Source: Gnomoniopsis sp. IMI 355080 (taxonomy: Eukaryota > Ascomycota > Sordariomycetes > Diaporthales > Gnomoniaceae). Taken from it: a DNA stretch of 64,000 nucleotides. Shown piece by piece: positions 1 to 12,044 of this stretch. The first letter of the stretch is position 1, and every line of letters starts with the position of its first letter. Both the position numbers and the translations under genes were made by a program. The stretch covers positions 1-64,000 of the forward strand of contig JAPEVC010000096.1 in the NCBI GenBank assembly GCA_027946555.1, read 5' to 3'. The notes under the pieces were generated by a model. It did not search any database. It was not told the origin of the DNA and saw nothing but the letters and a program-made list of their open reading frames with translations.

Positions 1-552
1 CCAGAAAGCCCCTGCTCGCCCCCAACCCCACCTGAACACGTTTCTACCGCCGCCCTCTCTCTCGCGCACCTAACCACCACCGCCCTTACCTCCTACCAAA
101 CCGCCAAGCGCCTCACCCACGGCGCGCCACTGCGCACAATGGTCGAGTACCCCGCCCCCCGTGGGCCCGTCGTCCTCCACTCGTACCTCTGTCCCATGTC
201 ACTCGCGCTTGGGACGCCCGGGGTGCGGCCACGGCGGTCCTCATCGCAAGGGAGCCTCACGACAGCGGCGGGCGGTGGCGCGGCGCGAGAGGGTAGTGGT
301 AGCACCAACGAGGAAGTTGCGGAAGACGACGAGATGGTGGTGGAGGGCGACGAGGAGGGCGACGACAATCACAGCGACATTGACATCCGAGAAGATACCG
401 ACGTGCCGATGCTGATTGCCACCGTTGTCGCGCCCGCTGCGCAAGACTTGAAGGACGCGCGCCGTGCGGCGGGTCGGCTGGAGCGGGTCGCGAAGGCGGT
501 TCAGACGGAATGGATCGCTCAGGGGCCAGTCTCCAAGCTGCCTTCCTCCTAA
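1..552 (+). CDS. C-terminal part of an unrecognised protein with an acidic tail (cut by left edge)
   Basis: The frame is open from base 1 to a TAA at 550-552, so the window enters an exon already in progress; 183 residues are visible. The first ~60 residues look folded (alternating small hydrophobic and Thr/Ser residues, then a segment ending in VVLHSYL). The rest is low-complexity: a Gly/Ala/Ser stretch, a strongly acidic Asp/Glu run (about residues 100-130) and a short helical end. The internal ATG at 139 is unlikely to be the start, because coding character continues upstream of it. A roadblock-like small adaptor is a vague possibility from the hydrophobic pattern, but no family can be named. 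Its 3' end faces the 3' end of transketolase, so the two are convergent. Confidence 0.55.
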   Translation, partial: PESPCSPPTPPEHVSTAALSLAHLTTTALTSYQTAKRLTHGAPLRTMVEYPAPRGPVVLHSYLCPMSLALGTPGVRPRRSSSQGSLTTAAGGGAAREGSGSTNEEVAEDDEMVVEGDEEGDDNHSDIDIREDTDVPMLIATVVAPAAQDLKDARRAAGRLERVAKAVQTEWIAQGPVSKLPSS

Positions 553-1275
553 TTACTGAATAATTTTGAGGGAGGTCACCCCTTTTTCTCTTCTTTTTTT
601 TCTCTTTTATTTTTCCTCCGGGTGGGTGGGGTAATCATATGAGAGCGATAGCTGAGGTAATTGCTATCGATATGGCTGGGAGAGCCATGCTCCACCAAAT
701 CAGGGCATCGGCCCAGATATGCTCAAAGGATTCGACGTGGGCGGTTGAAGGCTGTTGGAGCGCTACGTGTGGGTAGTACAGGTGGAGTGGTCTGGCAATG
801 GGGAGGTAATGAGTATAACTGAAAAAAATCGGTTGGGTAATTGCATACTTGAGGCGTACGAAAAAGCATCCAGGATGGGTGAGCGGCTTGATGTGACCGG
901 TAAAACAGTACGGGGTGATTCACATCGAGCCTCGTAATCATCTCTATTCGGATATATGGGAGTGTCGTTTGGGGCAATACAGTATCGTCTGCGATCAACA
1001 GGAGCATTATGGCTTGATGCGACTTTGGCGATTGATACATACAGCTCAGCAGCAGGTTACAACGCAATGCACTCATTCTATGGCGCTCAAATGATTCAGT
1101 CGACGTAACATGACAAGAGATACACAACAATTCAACATGAACATGATCAAAGACAGAATATTTATGCGCTCTTTTTGCGGTATAACGAAAGCCAGTATAT
1201 GAGATACTGATCAATGAACGGATCTATCTAAATCCCATCTTAACTTTTGCCTTTTATCCCGTCAATGCTCTCCTC
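553..1275. other. Intergenic, between convergent genes
   Basis: This stretch holds the 3' flanks of the left-edge gene and transketolase. A T/C-rich tract (about 577-615) follows the first stop codon and probably lies in the 3' UTR. No supported gene was seen. Confidence 0.6.
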
Positions 1276-3818
1276 TTAGATGATCTGCTGGAACGCCCGG
1301 TTGATAGGCGACCTGATGTCGGGAACATCCTTCCAGAAGTCAACCGTGGCAATCGCACGCTTGGCAATGCCCTCAGGCGTAAACTCGAACTTCTTGTACA
1401 CATCCAAGTATGCGCCGGAAGCACCGAAGCGGTTGAGACCAAACTGCTCGTGCGTGTAGCGCTCCCAGCCCATGGTGCTCATGACCTCGACAGACAGCGA
1501 GGGGATGCCGTCGGGCAGGACAGACAGGCGGTAGTCCTTAGACTGGGCATCGAAGACCTCGAAGCAAGGAATGGAGACCACACGTGCCTTGATGCCCTTC
1601 TTCTCGAGCTCCTTGACCGCATCAACGCAGATGCACACCTCGGAACCGGTGGAGACGAGGGTCACCTGGGCGCCCTCAACTTCGTGTAGCACGTATCCAC
1701 CCTTGATAGACTTGTCGATAGTGGAGCCCTCGAGCTGAGGAAGGTTCTGACGCGACAAGGCGAGGATGCTGGGAGTGTGCTTGGAGGTGAGAGCGACATA
1801 GTAGGCAGCGCTAGTCTCGTTGCCGTCGGCGGGACGCCACACCATGCAGTTGGGGAGGGCACGGAAGTGGGCCAGAGTCTCAATAGGCTGGTGAGTGGGA
1901 CCGTCCTCACCTAGACCGATGGAGTCGTGAGTAGCGACCCAGATGACACGCTGCTGGGACAGAGCAGACAGACGGACGGCACCGGCGGCGTAAGAGACGA
2001 AGTTCAGGAAGGTACCACCATAAGGCAGAATGGTGCCGTAGGCGGCCAGACCGTTGAGAATGGCGCCCATACCGTGCTCACGGACACCATAGCGGACGTA
2101 GCGTCCAGAGTAGTCGCCCAGACCGGTCGCAGGGGGCTGGAAGTCAACAGCCTCCTTCCACCTAGTCAAGTTGGAGCCAGTCAGATCGGCGGAGCCACCG
2201 AATAGCTCGGGAAGGACTTGGTGGATCTTCTGCAGGACGGTCTCGGAGAGCTTGCGGGAGGCAACAGCGGAATCGGCGGGGGTGTACAGAGGCAGAGACT
2301 TCTCCCAGCCCTCGGGCAGGTCACCCTTCTGGCGACGCACCAGGTCGTCAGCCTCGGACTTGTACTTCTCGGCGTAGCTGGAGAACAGCTTGTTCCACTC
2401 CTGCTCAGCAGCAGCACCAGAGGAGGCAGCCTTGCCGCATAGGTCGTAGGCCTCCTGGGGGACGTCAAAGCTCTTGTCGGGGTTGAAGCCGAACTTCTCC
2501 TTCAGCTGCTTGATATCGTCGGCCTTGAGGGGAGAGCCGTGGACACCGTGGGTGCCCTGGTTCTTGGAGCCGAAGCCAATGATGGTCTTCAGCTTGATGA
2601 GGGTGGGCTTGTCAGTAACGGACTTGGCCTCCTTGATGGCAGCCTCAATACCGGCAAGGTCGTGGTCACCGTCAGCGACCTCGAGAACTTGCCAGCCATA
2701 TGACTCGTATCGCTTCTTGACATCCTCGGTGAAGGCCTGGTTGGTGTCACCGTCGATGGAGATGTGGTTGTCGTCCCAGACGGCAATCAGGTTGCCGAGC
2801 TGCAGGTGACCAGCCAGTGAGCAAGCCTCAGAAGAGACACCCTCCATCAAGCAACCATCTCCGAGGAAGCAATATGTGTAGTTGTTGATCAACTCGAAAC
2901 CGGGCTTGTTGAAGACAGCAGCGGTGTGTGCCTGGGCCATGGCCAGACCGACAGCGTTGCAGATACCCTGGCCCAGAGGACCAGTGGTGACCTCGACACC
3001 GGGGGTGTCATGAGCCTCGGGGTGACCGGGCGTCTTGCTGTCGACGCTCTGAGGGACGGCAGGTCAGCACGAAAAAAAAAACCACGCTTATCAGGTGCAG
3101 AGAGGGAGGTGCCCGAAACTTACACGGAAGCCCTTGAGATCGTCGATGGTGAGGTCGTAACCGTACAGGTGGAGCAGAGCATATTGGAGCATGCATCCGT
3201 GGCCGTTGCTGTTGGAATTTGCGGTGTTAAAGGCTATGGGGGCAAATAGGCACGTCATGTTGACGTCGGGTCAAGGCCTGCAGGCCCCAGAGGAAGACGT
3301 CAAACTCACGAGAGAACGAAGCGATCACGGTTCAACCACTTGGGGTTCTTGGGGTTGAACTTCATGAACTTGTTGAAGAGAACGTGGGCAACCGGTGCCA
3401 TGCCCCTGTGGGTGTATAACTGTCAGCGACTATGGTTTCTTTGCGGGCCCTGCACAGGCATGAGGGCTGTGTTTTTTTCTTTTTTTTTTCCTTGCGTCGC
3501 AGCCCGGCGACGCTTCGGCGGGGAGGAACAAGAACGTACATGGGCGCACCGGGGTGACCGGAGTTGGCATGAGCGGTTGCATCGGCCTAAATTGGGGAAG
3601 CTTGATAAGTAATTGACCATTTTGAAGGATTAACAGGTGGGTGATTGAGGTGATGAGCATCGTGAAACACGTCGGGTCGAGTCTGGCGTTGAGGACGAGC
3701 GACAAATGGAGGGGCAGCTCCTTGACAGCTCTGATCGCGGACAAGGCGGGGTACACAAACTTACGGCCAGCACACGGATGGTGTTGATGGTGAGCTCGTC
3801 GGTCTTGTCGTAACCCAT
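1276..3818 (-). CDS. TKL1: Transketolase
   Basis: Transketolase of the non-oxidative pentose phosphate pathway: a cytosolic, ThDP- and Mg-dependent enzyme moving two-carbon ketol units between sugar phosphates. Five exons keep phase: 3765-3818, 3540-3586, 3310-3405, 3124-3208 and 1276-3048, giving 684 aa, the usual fungal length. The ATG at 3818 starts a typical short N-terminus (MGYDKTDEL). Exon 2 ends in the ANSGHPGAP motif, exon 4 carries SNGHGCMLQ, and exon 5 opens with the TPGHPEAHDTPGVEVTTGPL segment. The ThDP region GDGCLMEG, the catalytic GVREHGMG and the C-terminal transketolase domain follow. Introns use GTAAGT, GTACGT, GTGAGT and GTAAGT donors. No defect was seen. The family call is firm; the exon borders are by eye. 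Confidence 0.96.
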
Positions 3819-6313
3819 CTTGAGAGATCCTTTCGCTGAACTGTATCAAATGGGTATCGTGGGGGGAGTGGTGGGAAAGAGGTGAGAGAGGTTGTTGAGG
3901 TGTTTGGGAGTGAGAGAGACGAATAGTTGGCACGGAAGGCGGGACATATTTCAACGGGGGTCGACGGAGAGCTTCCTTGTCTCTCCCGCCAGGCCCGTGT
4001 CCCTCGTCACTCGTCCTTCGTCAACATCCCTGCCTCGCTGTTTCTCCCACCATAATCATAATAAGCGGCTCTGCACTCTGCGACACCCGTGCTGGCTGGC
4101 TGGGTGCCAGAAGTTGCAAGTTGCCCCTCCATGTGGGTCCTTCGTCTGTGCCTCGCCCCTCCCGCCTCGCGCTCAGAGCTCCTCTGGCTTGATTTCTTGA
4201 GTCGCGGTCACTTCAACCGTACCTGACGGAATATTTATTACACCACAGCACATAGTACTGCGTAATAAAAGATTGTTCGAGATGCCTCTCGGCTCTCTCG
4301 CTGTTCAATCCCTGCCGGATGCCCTCACCCCTTCCATTCCGCGCAGCCCTGATCCAGCAAAGTTTCGAGACTCTGTGGGCAGTGGTGTTCGTCGTGTTTC
4401 TCTTGATTGCTCGCCCCCGGCGGACTACCCATGCCGCCGCGCCCATCTTTATTCCCTGGCCGACGACGACATCGGCCCGCTCTCCAAAATTTTGTTGCGG
4501 TGACCAACCGCCAGCATCCTCCGCGGATCTCTCGGAGGACGACGTCATCTGCCACAGCTCAATTTTGCGGAATATCTTCCATGAGGCTCCACTCTTGCAA
4601 GTTGCGCACTAGTTACAACAAGCGCTGTAACGTGCGACTTGCAAACCTCTACGTACTGCAGCAGGCACAGCATAGTACAATCGTGAAGCGCGCCAGTGAT
4701 ATTTCGCCGGAGGTTTATTTCGATCACTGATTACCACGCATACTACGGCACATACCAAGTACATTTGCAAGCGCCCGAGGCTAGGTATGCCTTGAGCACC
4801 GAAATCAGACCGGGTATTGAAAGAATTCTCACTCCATCGTGGACCCTAGAATTACCTCCGTAGTTGAGCAGCATTCCAATCTGTTGCTCACAGCATGGTG
4901 GAAGCTTCGAGCGGCAACAAAATGTACTTCTCTGGAGCTTTTCCGCAGCTCAGGTCGAGACTCGACCTAGTCCCAGGGTCTAACGATGTATCCGACTTAT
5001 TAGCCTAAAACCAGAGCAATCCACTGGCTATCATCCCGACTGATTGTCCCAGGGTTTCTTAATTAAAATAAGGGTCCAAACAGTCGAGTAGTCTGATAAA
5101 CGCTTTCAAACTATCCTGCTGCATGGTTCGTCTTGGCTGCGCTAATGAGCTCACCACCCACGCAAGGCTGGTGTAGTAGTGAGCACCTTTAAATCACTGT
5201 CTTTCTAGCGCCTACCTACCGGGCAGGTATCACCTAGTTCGAACCCCTAGAGCGTCGCTACACCTTTTCAGAATTGTTTTTGCAGTTGCTGCTATTCAAT
5301 GTGCTGTTGAGACCGGCGAGAGCCTGTTTCTTGCGTAAACCGACTGTTTCGCTGCTCAGATCATCCATTGATGAGCGAGTGTGTACCTCAGGAGTCAGTG
5401 GCACGCCCGCCTCCAACAATTTCTTCACAAGTCTGCATAACGAGATCCAACCCCTCGCCATCGATGGCAGCTAGTGCGGAGTCAGTATGATGTTTTTTAT
5501 CAACCCAATCATTTCAAGTCATCCACTGAAACTCCTCAGCTCTATATGCACCGTCCAATGTCCATTTGGTTTTCACTAGCTCCACAGTCTCGTACCCAGA
5601 GGCTCTCATATCTTAACAAATTCAGCGCCTCCTTGAAAAGGGCATTGCAGCCTGTCTGCATCTAGGGTTGTAATTTGAGCCAGCGACTTCTTAGCAGTCC
5701 CAAAAACAGCGGCTGAAGGAAATGTTGGAGTAGCAGCGGCGACGACACTTTGCTGTCCTCCAATAGGCCTCGTAAATTGCTGACTTTGATGACATGGTTG
5801 GATGTGCGGTAAACACTATGGCGCTCATAGGATCATTAAGGGATCCTCATTTCGGATGAGAATACAAGGCCCAGAGCATGCCTCTCGTCAAGGGAATCTG
5901 GCGTTACCTACTCGAGTTCCAACGTGTGCGCATAGGTATCTAAGGCTGAGCCATCAGCCAACTGCTGTTGCGTGAATCGCTATAAAACAGACCTAGCTGA
6001 GGTAGTTGAGGGTGGCTAGTAGCACGAACACGACCTTCTTCAATCCAAATACAACACAGTCACCCAATCTGGGAAACTTTTATGGACTGAGGAAAACTTT
6101 CAACTTTTCAGGTGGCTCACTCGCAATTTGTCACAGCAATGTTGATTATAAGTACTGCACTCGAGTACCTCAGAAATACATACAAAGGCTTAGATATTAC
6201 TGTCCAGTTCAAAAATTGAGAGTAAAGTCCCTCAGCTGCAAGCAAGAAAATAGCTGCTCTTTCTGACTTCCGAGACTATGTTGAACATGAGTCACCTTCC
6301 GCCGCCATAAGTC
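3819..6313. other. Gene-free stretch upstream of transketolase
   Basis: This is the transketolase promoter followed by about 2 kb of mixed-composition DNA. It has several overlapping open frames on both strands and none with a protein-like composition. No tRNA cloverleaf or transposon end was recognised. Confidence 0.5.
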
Positions 6314-6626
6314 TCAAGCCTTGACTATGGTACCAATACAAGACGTGTATCCCGCAGCCGCATTTGCCGAACTGACAGCAAGTTTAGAACATCTAATATT
6401 GAATTCTTCCAGATGAAGGTTGAAAGACTTACCAGCTGGCGTAGCAAGCCGCGCTGATGCCACATCCACCGTAACACGCATCTACTGAAGCAGTCACGCT
6501 TGCAAAGCAGGCACCCGGATCTTGACGAGTCTCGGGTGCAGCAACAGTCGTTCCAGCGATGGGGGAGGCATTGATCAGCGTAGCGAGCTTAAGGAGGCAG
6601 GCAGCGGTAAGTTGTGGGAATTGCAT
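6314..6626 (-). CDS. Small secreted cysteine-rich protein (orphan)
   Basis: Two exons, 6433-6626 and 6314-6371, are joined over a 61-bp intron (donor GTAAGT, acceptor TGTCAG) and give 83 aa. The first ~20 residues (MQFPQLTAACLLKLATLINA) form a plausible signal peptide. The segment ending in PETRQD could be a pro-region. The remaining ~45 residues contain six cysteines and are rich in Ala, Gly and Ser. One cysteine codon (TG|T) is created by the splice itself, and the frame then runs to a TGA at 6314. Six cysteines in a tiny secreted protein fit three disulfides, as in effectors, antimicrobial peptides or surface proteins. The pattern does not match hydrophobins, which have eight Cys including two CC pairs, nor CFEM domains. 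The family is unknown. The gene is isolated in a gene-poor stretch, which is common for such genes. Confidence 0.62.
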
Positions 6627-6785
6627 TTTGATAGACTTCCAGTAAATAGTGGTTTTAGGAATGAGAATTATTTAATTGGATATGTGCGTGCGACTTGTTT
6701 CTGGCCAACTGCTGGTGTCTAGTTCGGGACTGCCAAATTAAAATACTTAGAACACCAACTTGTCGTGCAGTCCTGGAGCTCATAT

Positions 6786-7229
6786 CTATATTCTTTTGCT
6801 TGAGCTCAACGGATCGAATCCCAAGCGACCTCCGCGTTCCCCGCCGTCATGTGTCAAAGTAGTTTCTGCAGACTGTCTACCTAGGTCAAACTCAGTTATA
6901 TACATCTGGAGGCTGAGGATGTTTGTGCGGGTGAGTGCATTGCCAATCATGGCACGAATACTCCAGGATGGGTCAATATATTGTTGTTGGGGCAGAGCTA
7001 CCCCCGCGTGAATCATTTCCGTTTTAAGCATCCCCAAATACCAGACGATGAAATTCCCCAGACGAATCCCCGGACGGTTCTCCGGACAATAATTTGACAG
7101 CTTCTTCACATGGGCCGAGCGCTCTACAATTGAGTCGCCGTTTGCAGTCTCGGCCGAGCTTTGTTCGAACAGCTTAGACGGTTGGCTAAACTCAATTTTA
7201 GATTGTCTTGGCCCTCGAGATGAGTCCAT
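6786..7229 (-). CDS. Hypothetical protein, weakly supported
   Basis: An open frame of 147 codons begins at a genuine ATG (7229), about 160 bp upstream of the small secreted protein gene and on the same strand. The middle part is moderately protein-like (an amphipathic stretch with Trp, Tyr, Met and an IRLGNF segment), but I recognise no domain. There is no signal peptide or obvious intron. It could be an orphan gene or a chance open frame. Confidence 0.25.
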   Translation of the reverse strand: MDSSRGPRQSKIEFSQPSKLFEQSSAETANGDSIVERSAHVKKLSNYCPENRPGIRLGNFIVWYLGMLKTEMIHAGVALPQQQYIDPSWSIRAMIGNALTRTNILSLQMYITEFDLGRQSAETTLTHDGGERGGRLGFDPLSSSKRI

Positions 7230-7314
7230 AGTCTTGTGGTCTGGTAATCAAGTATGTACAGTATCTACCGAGGTAGCCTTTACGACTGCAAACCCTCCTT
7301 CGCTGGATAATACC

Positions 7315-7332
7315 TACCTAGGTACCTAGGTA
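7315..7332. repeat. TACCTAGGTA palindrome, two overlapping copies
   Basis: Two copies of the 10-bp palindrome overlap by two bases (7315-7324 and 7323-7332). Further perfect copies lie at 12911-12920, 21799-21808, 23061-23070, 46108-46117 and 62638-62647, all between genes. Confidence 0.85.
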
Positions 7333-7740
7333 TGCCCTATGTATGACGATCTCCAAGTTTTGAAGATCTGTTTTCAGATCGCGCTGTGCGGGCAGCTCAT
7401 CTATCTTTGGAGAAGCACAATGGAGAGGCCGTCGTCGGTGCAATCTGAACAGTATCAACATTAAACAGACTTGAGTTCCTGCAATACCTTTCCAGGTAGA
7501 TAGCCTTGCTGAGGACAAATGATCCTTCCCTGGATCATGTTTACATATTACGGTGATCTAGCGTCTTGAACACCTTTTCTCGAATTGTGTTGTGAGGGCA
7601 ATTTGTTCATCCGAAAGGTACCTTGACTCTTGAGGGGGCTATCGTTGTTGCAAATCTGAATGGAGTGTCAACAGAAGAAGAACACAGTACCGAGGCACAT
7701 TGTGTAAAATGACTTACTTCGAGCACTTCCCCTGCAACCA

Positions 7741-9366
7741 TCAGATCTTGTCAATCGGCCTGCTATCCGCATGCCTCCTGCCCTCCTCCCTCCTGTCAAA
7801 CCACTCCCTAATCTCCCGTCCCCTCCACATAAGGACGACAATAGGCAGGAATCCAAAGACACTACCCCAAACCACAAATAGCACAAAGGCAAACTGATAG
7901 CCAATTTTCTTACACAGCAGCACCACGTAGAACGCAAAGGTCATTCCAAAGCTCTGCCTGACGAAATTGAACAGCGTAGCCACATCGCCCCCTCTCTCGC
8001 GGTAACAATCAATGCTGTACGTATAACACGTCGTGGCAATCGGCTGCAGCCCAAAGCACGCCAGCCCCATCCCAAACAGCGGCACGAACCAATGCACCCG
8101 GTACTGGATCGTAAAGCCATAAATCAACAGTCCCATCGGCAACGCCACCGCGCCCGTCCATATTGCCATCAACCGCGCCTCGGGCTTCGGATGGCCGCCC
8201 CCGAGGCGACGCTGCGCCCGTTTGACCAGCGCGTCCAGCACCATGCCCGCAAATAGCTCTCCCAGCACGCCGCCGATAGTGAGCGCGCCCCCGTACGCCA
8301 GCCCAATCTCGAGCGTGTCCCACCCGAAGCGCTCCGAGAAAATGGCGGCAACCGTGACGGCAGGCAGAATCGAGCCGAAGCCGTACTGCGCGCCGTAGTA
8401 CGCCGCGGGGAAGAGGACGGACGGGTACTTGGCCATCCGTAGCGCAGGTAGGACAAAGTCTGACGCGTGGAGCTTGAGGCCTAGGAAAGGACCCGCGTAG
8501 GGACTGAGGCGCGCGAGGTAGGTCTTCAACCCGAGGACCGGGGCTTCACGCTCACGGCTGTCTGTTGGAGCTGTGCGGGTGAGACTGTCATGGGTGCGGA
8601 CGTAGAGCGTCTCGGGCAGGCCGAAGAGAATCACAAGGAACATGAAGCCGTCCATGATGGCTGCTAACTTGAATGTCCATCGCCAACCTAGGAACTGGCC
8701 GACGAGGCCACCCACGATCGGGGCAATGTGTGCGCCCGTTGTCAGCAGGACTGTGAACAATCCTGTCGCTCGGCCTCGCTGGTGAAAGAAGAAGCAGTCG
8801 ACAATCGTTGAGGGCCCGAGGGCCATGGCGGCTGGGAAGAGACCGTTTACAACCCGGGCGCCAATGAGCTGCCCGTACGTCTGGGCGTATGCCGAGCCTA
8901 GTATGCTGGCGAAGCCGAGGAGGGTGGTGAAGAGGTAGATAGGACGGCGGCCGTAGACGTTGGCTAGGGGGATCCATAGAAACGGGCCCACACCGTTGAT
9001 TGCAATAGTGACTGTAGTCTGATAGGAGGCTTGGACAATGGAAACATCGAGCTCCTCGGCCAGCTTCGCATAAGCTGGGTTGACAATCGCCGTGTTCAAG
9101 GTCCCGAGTGCTGCCAGCAATGAGACCTGGATGAGCACCGCGATCTGTTTATGACTATTAGCAACAACATATGCGTGCACTATTTACAGGACCAAACTAG
9201 CCTTGAGTGGCAATGCCCAATTCAATGGGTCTCTCGGGTCCGTGGAAGGACGTGGGAGGAACGTGTCTCTATTGTAGTCAACGACATGATGTCGCCTCTC
9301 AGCAGACTCTGTCTCGCTGATCTCTGGCTTCTCGTCGCCTAGCACGTTATCCTTCGGGACTACCAT
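7741..9366 (-). CDS. MFS transporter, DHA1-like drug/polyamine type
   Basis: Twelve-helix major facilitator of the plasma membrane, probably a proton-coupled exporter; the substrate is unknown. Exons 9193-9366 and 7741-9144 give 525 aa. The N-terminal ~55 residues are cytosolic and end in DPRDPLNW, the typical lead-in to helix 1 of fungal DHA1 carriers. The helix 2-3 loop has NVYGRRPIYLF (motif A), and the helix 4-5 region has HQRGRATGLF with a GWRWTF segment. A central loop (~residues 250-280) separates the halves. The 48-bp intron uses a weak GTCCTG donor; a GC donor a few bases upstream is an alternative that would shorten the junction by three residues. It is followed downstream by the gene-poor stretch. 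The class is firm, the substrate is not. Confidence 0.88.
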
Positions 9367-9884
9367 TGTCTCGAATTGGCGTACGAATTCCTATGCTATC
9401 TCGCAATAGACCAAGCGCGAACTCTGGTGGCTGCAAAGATGTTGAGCACATCCACGTCTTCAGACACCAGCTCAGACTGTCGCAGTTCATAGTGTTCGAG
9501 AAAGCAACGCATCTTACAATCAAGACAGGGTGGCTCACTCTACGTTCCATCGAATCACCATTGGGGGTCACTTCGTCTTCATGTGGTGTCGTTCCAGACC
9601 CCGCACCGTCGTTATTGGGTCGGGGTACTGGTCACCGGCTCTAATGTCCGGGGCCATGGAAGTATTCGGGGCCAAGGTAATCGGGCCCGTGCCGGTCTGT
9701 AGAGTAATTGACCTTTTCGAAAATTCGTGTGTATTGCAGTCAGGTGTATTGCAAGGGCCTTCAATACTTTAGTCTTTCTAAACCTCTATGATATTGACCA
9801 CATACCTGAAAACTCCCAGATACCTCAGATGCTGCCATGCGACCCCGTGATAAGATCCGGACGGAACCCGTCGAATTGCCTTTC
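9367..9884. other. Intergenic
   Basis: Promoter of the MFS gene and 3' flank of GUF1. No supported gene was seen. Confidence 0.6.
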
Positions 9885-12044
9885 CTACTTCGTCAAAAAC
9901 TTCTGGAAGCTACTCTGGTCAATGATGACATTTCCAATCGCGTTCAGTTTCTTCCTGCCCTCCTTCTGCTTCTCCAACAATTTCCTCTTTCTTGATATAT
10001 CAGCCGCATGCAACTTGGCCAACACATCCTTCCGGTATGGCTTCAGTGTCTCACGGGACACAATTTTCTTTCCCACGGCCGCTTGAATCACAATCTCATA
10101 CATCTGCCGATCCACGTGCTCCTTGAACTTGGTGACCCATAGCTTCCCTAGCCGCTCCACCTGACTCGCATGCACCACGCGGCAAATCGCATCCACAGGC
10201 TTCTTATTGATGAGCAGCTGGAGCTTCTGTAGTTTGCTCTCCCGCCATCCCGCATCCTCGTAGTCCAGCGTCGCGTAGCCCTTCGACAAGCCTTTCAGCT
10301 TGCCAAAGAGATCATCCACCAGCGCCGAGCTCGGGATGTCATACTTCAGAATCACCTGCGTCGCATGGAAAAATTCTATGCTGACCTGCTCACCACGACT
10401 GGCCTCGCACAGCTCAATTACGCGTCCCAGGTACTCATCCGGCAGCGTAATCATCGCATGAACATAGGGCTCGTAGAATGTCGCCGCGCGGGCTTTGTGG
10501 TCATCCGGACTAGGGAACTCGGCCGGATTGGTGACTATGACCTCTTTACCGTCTGGATAGACGATGCGCGAGGCCACCGATGGCTCAGTAATAATCACGC
10601 TGGCGCCGTGTTCTTGTCTCAGACGGTCCTGGAAGACGGAGCAGTGTAGACTTCCCAGGAATCCAAGACGCCAACCTGCGCCTAGTGCTTCGGAGTGATC
10701 CTTCGAGAGCGTGATGCTGCGGTCATTCAAAGCTAGGAAGCCGATACTTTCAGATAGCTTCGTGTAATCAGACTGGTCGGTAGGAAAGGCACCCACGAAG
10801 ACCATAGGCTTGGGCTCCTCAAAGCCCGGATACATCTCGACCTTTTCTTCGTTGCCAACCGTCGTGAATGTGTCGCCGATCTTGGCGTCTTGAATCCGCT
10901 TCATACCCGGGTTCATGAGTATGTATCCGACCTGGCCCGCACGCAACTTGGTCTGAGGCACCTGGTTGGGATAGTTGATGCCCACTTCGCCCACTGTATA
11001 CCTCTTCCCCGTCGCGAGTGAAATGACAGGGTCTCCCGCTTTGATCGTCCCGTCAAACAACCTCACGAGCAGTATGACGCCCCGAAAATTATCGTACCAT
11101 GAGTCTACAAGCAGCAACCTCAGTGGCTTTGCATCGTCCCCCACAGGCGCCGGCACCCTCTCAATGACCGCAGGTAATATAGCCTCGACATTCTTACCAC
11201 TCTTCGCACTGACCAGTACAGGCTCGCCGCCCTCATGCCCCTCGACTCCAAGCTCAAAAGTCTCCTTCAACTGGGATACCGCACGGTCAACATCCGCGGA
11301 TGGCAGGTCAATTTTATTTACGACCGGGATCATCGTGAGGTCCTGCGCGAAGGCAGTGTAGAAATTCGCGACCGTCTGTGCCTGGATTCCCTGCGAAGCA
11401 TCGACGAGAAGCAGGGCGCCACCACACGAGGCGTACGAGCGCGTGACTTCGGCACGGAAATCAACATGGCCAGGAGTGTCGACCAGGTGCAGCAGGTAGT
11501 CGAGGCCTTTGTGCTTCCATATCATGGTACAGGTCTGGGCTTTGACGGTGATGCCGCGCTCCCGCTCGACGTCAAGTTTGTCCTGTGTAATAGAAAGAGG
11601 AAGTCAGCGAGTGAGGGAGTCCAAGAGGAGGCCCGGAAAGAAGGATCGTACGAGAATTTGCTTGTTGTCGTCAAGAGAAGAGATGGTACCCGTGATCTCG
11701 AGTAACCGGTCACTGAGCGTGCTTTTGCCATGATCGATGTGTGCGACAATGCAGAAATTCCGGAATCGCTCGCGTGGGATTGCGGCAATGCGCTTTTCGA
11801 GCTCACTGGGGTCCTTCTTGGAGACAGTCACGGCTGTTCTCTTCTGTTTGTGGAGACAAGAAGCTTCAAAGGAGAGAGCAGCCCGTCTGAAGGCCGGGGC
11901 GGATCGAATGAGTGAGGAGGCGGCTTGAGTGGAGCAGAAGGAGGATGTGGTGGCGTCACGACGGGCGAGACGCGGCAGGCGCCATATTCGAAGCGGGCGC
12001 AGACATTGTCGCATCGAGAATGGCAAAGCCAGGGGCCCACGCAT
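9885..12044 (-). CDS. GUF1: Mitochondrial translation factor GUF1 (EF4/LepA)
   Basis: Ribosome-dependent GTPase of the LepA/EF4 family. It acts on mitochondrial ribosomes as a fidelity or back-translocation factor. Exons 11652-12044 and 9885-11582 give 696 aa. The first ~65 residues are Arg/Ser/Ala-rich and basic, as in a mitochondrial presequence; then come the GTPase motifs AHIDHGKST (G1), RGITVK (G2), DTPGH (G3), NKID (G4) and SAKSG (G5). Domain II, the EF-G-like domains and the LepA-specific C-terminal domain follow, ending in a basic tail. The 69-bp intron (GTACGA...TTACACAG) interrupts the segment between G1 and G2, where the joined frame reads through to DKLDVERERGITVK. A later in-frame ATG may be the true start, since the presequence is poorly constrained. 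Confidence 0.95.

Noticed and set aside
5225..5260. A tRNA gene suggested by the GTTCGAACCCC box
   Set aside because: The T-arm does not pair, and no matching acceptor stem or anticodon arm could be drawn.
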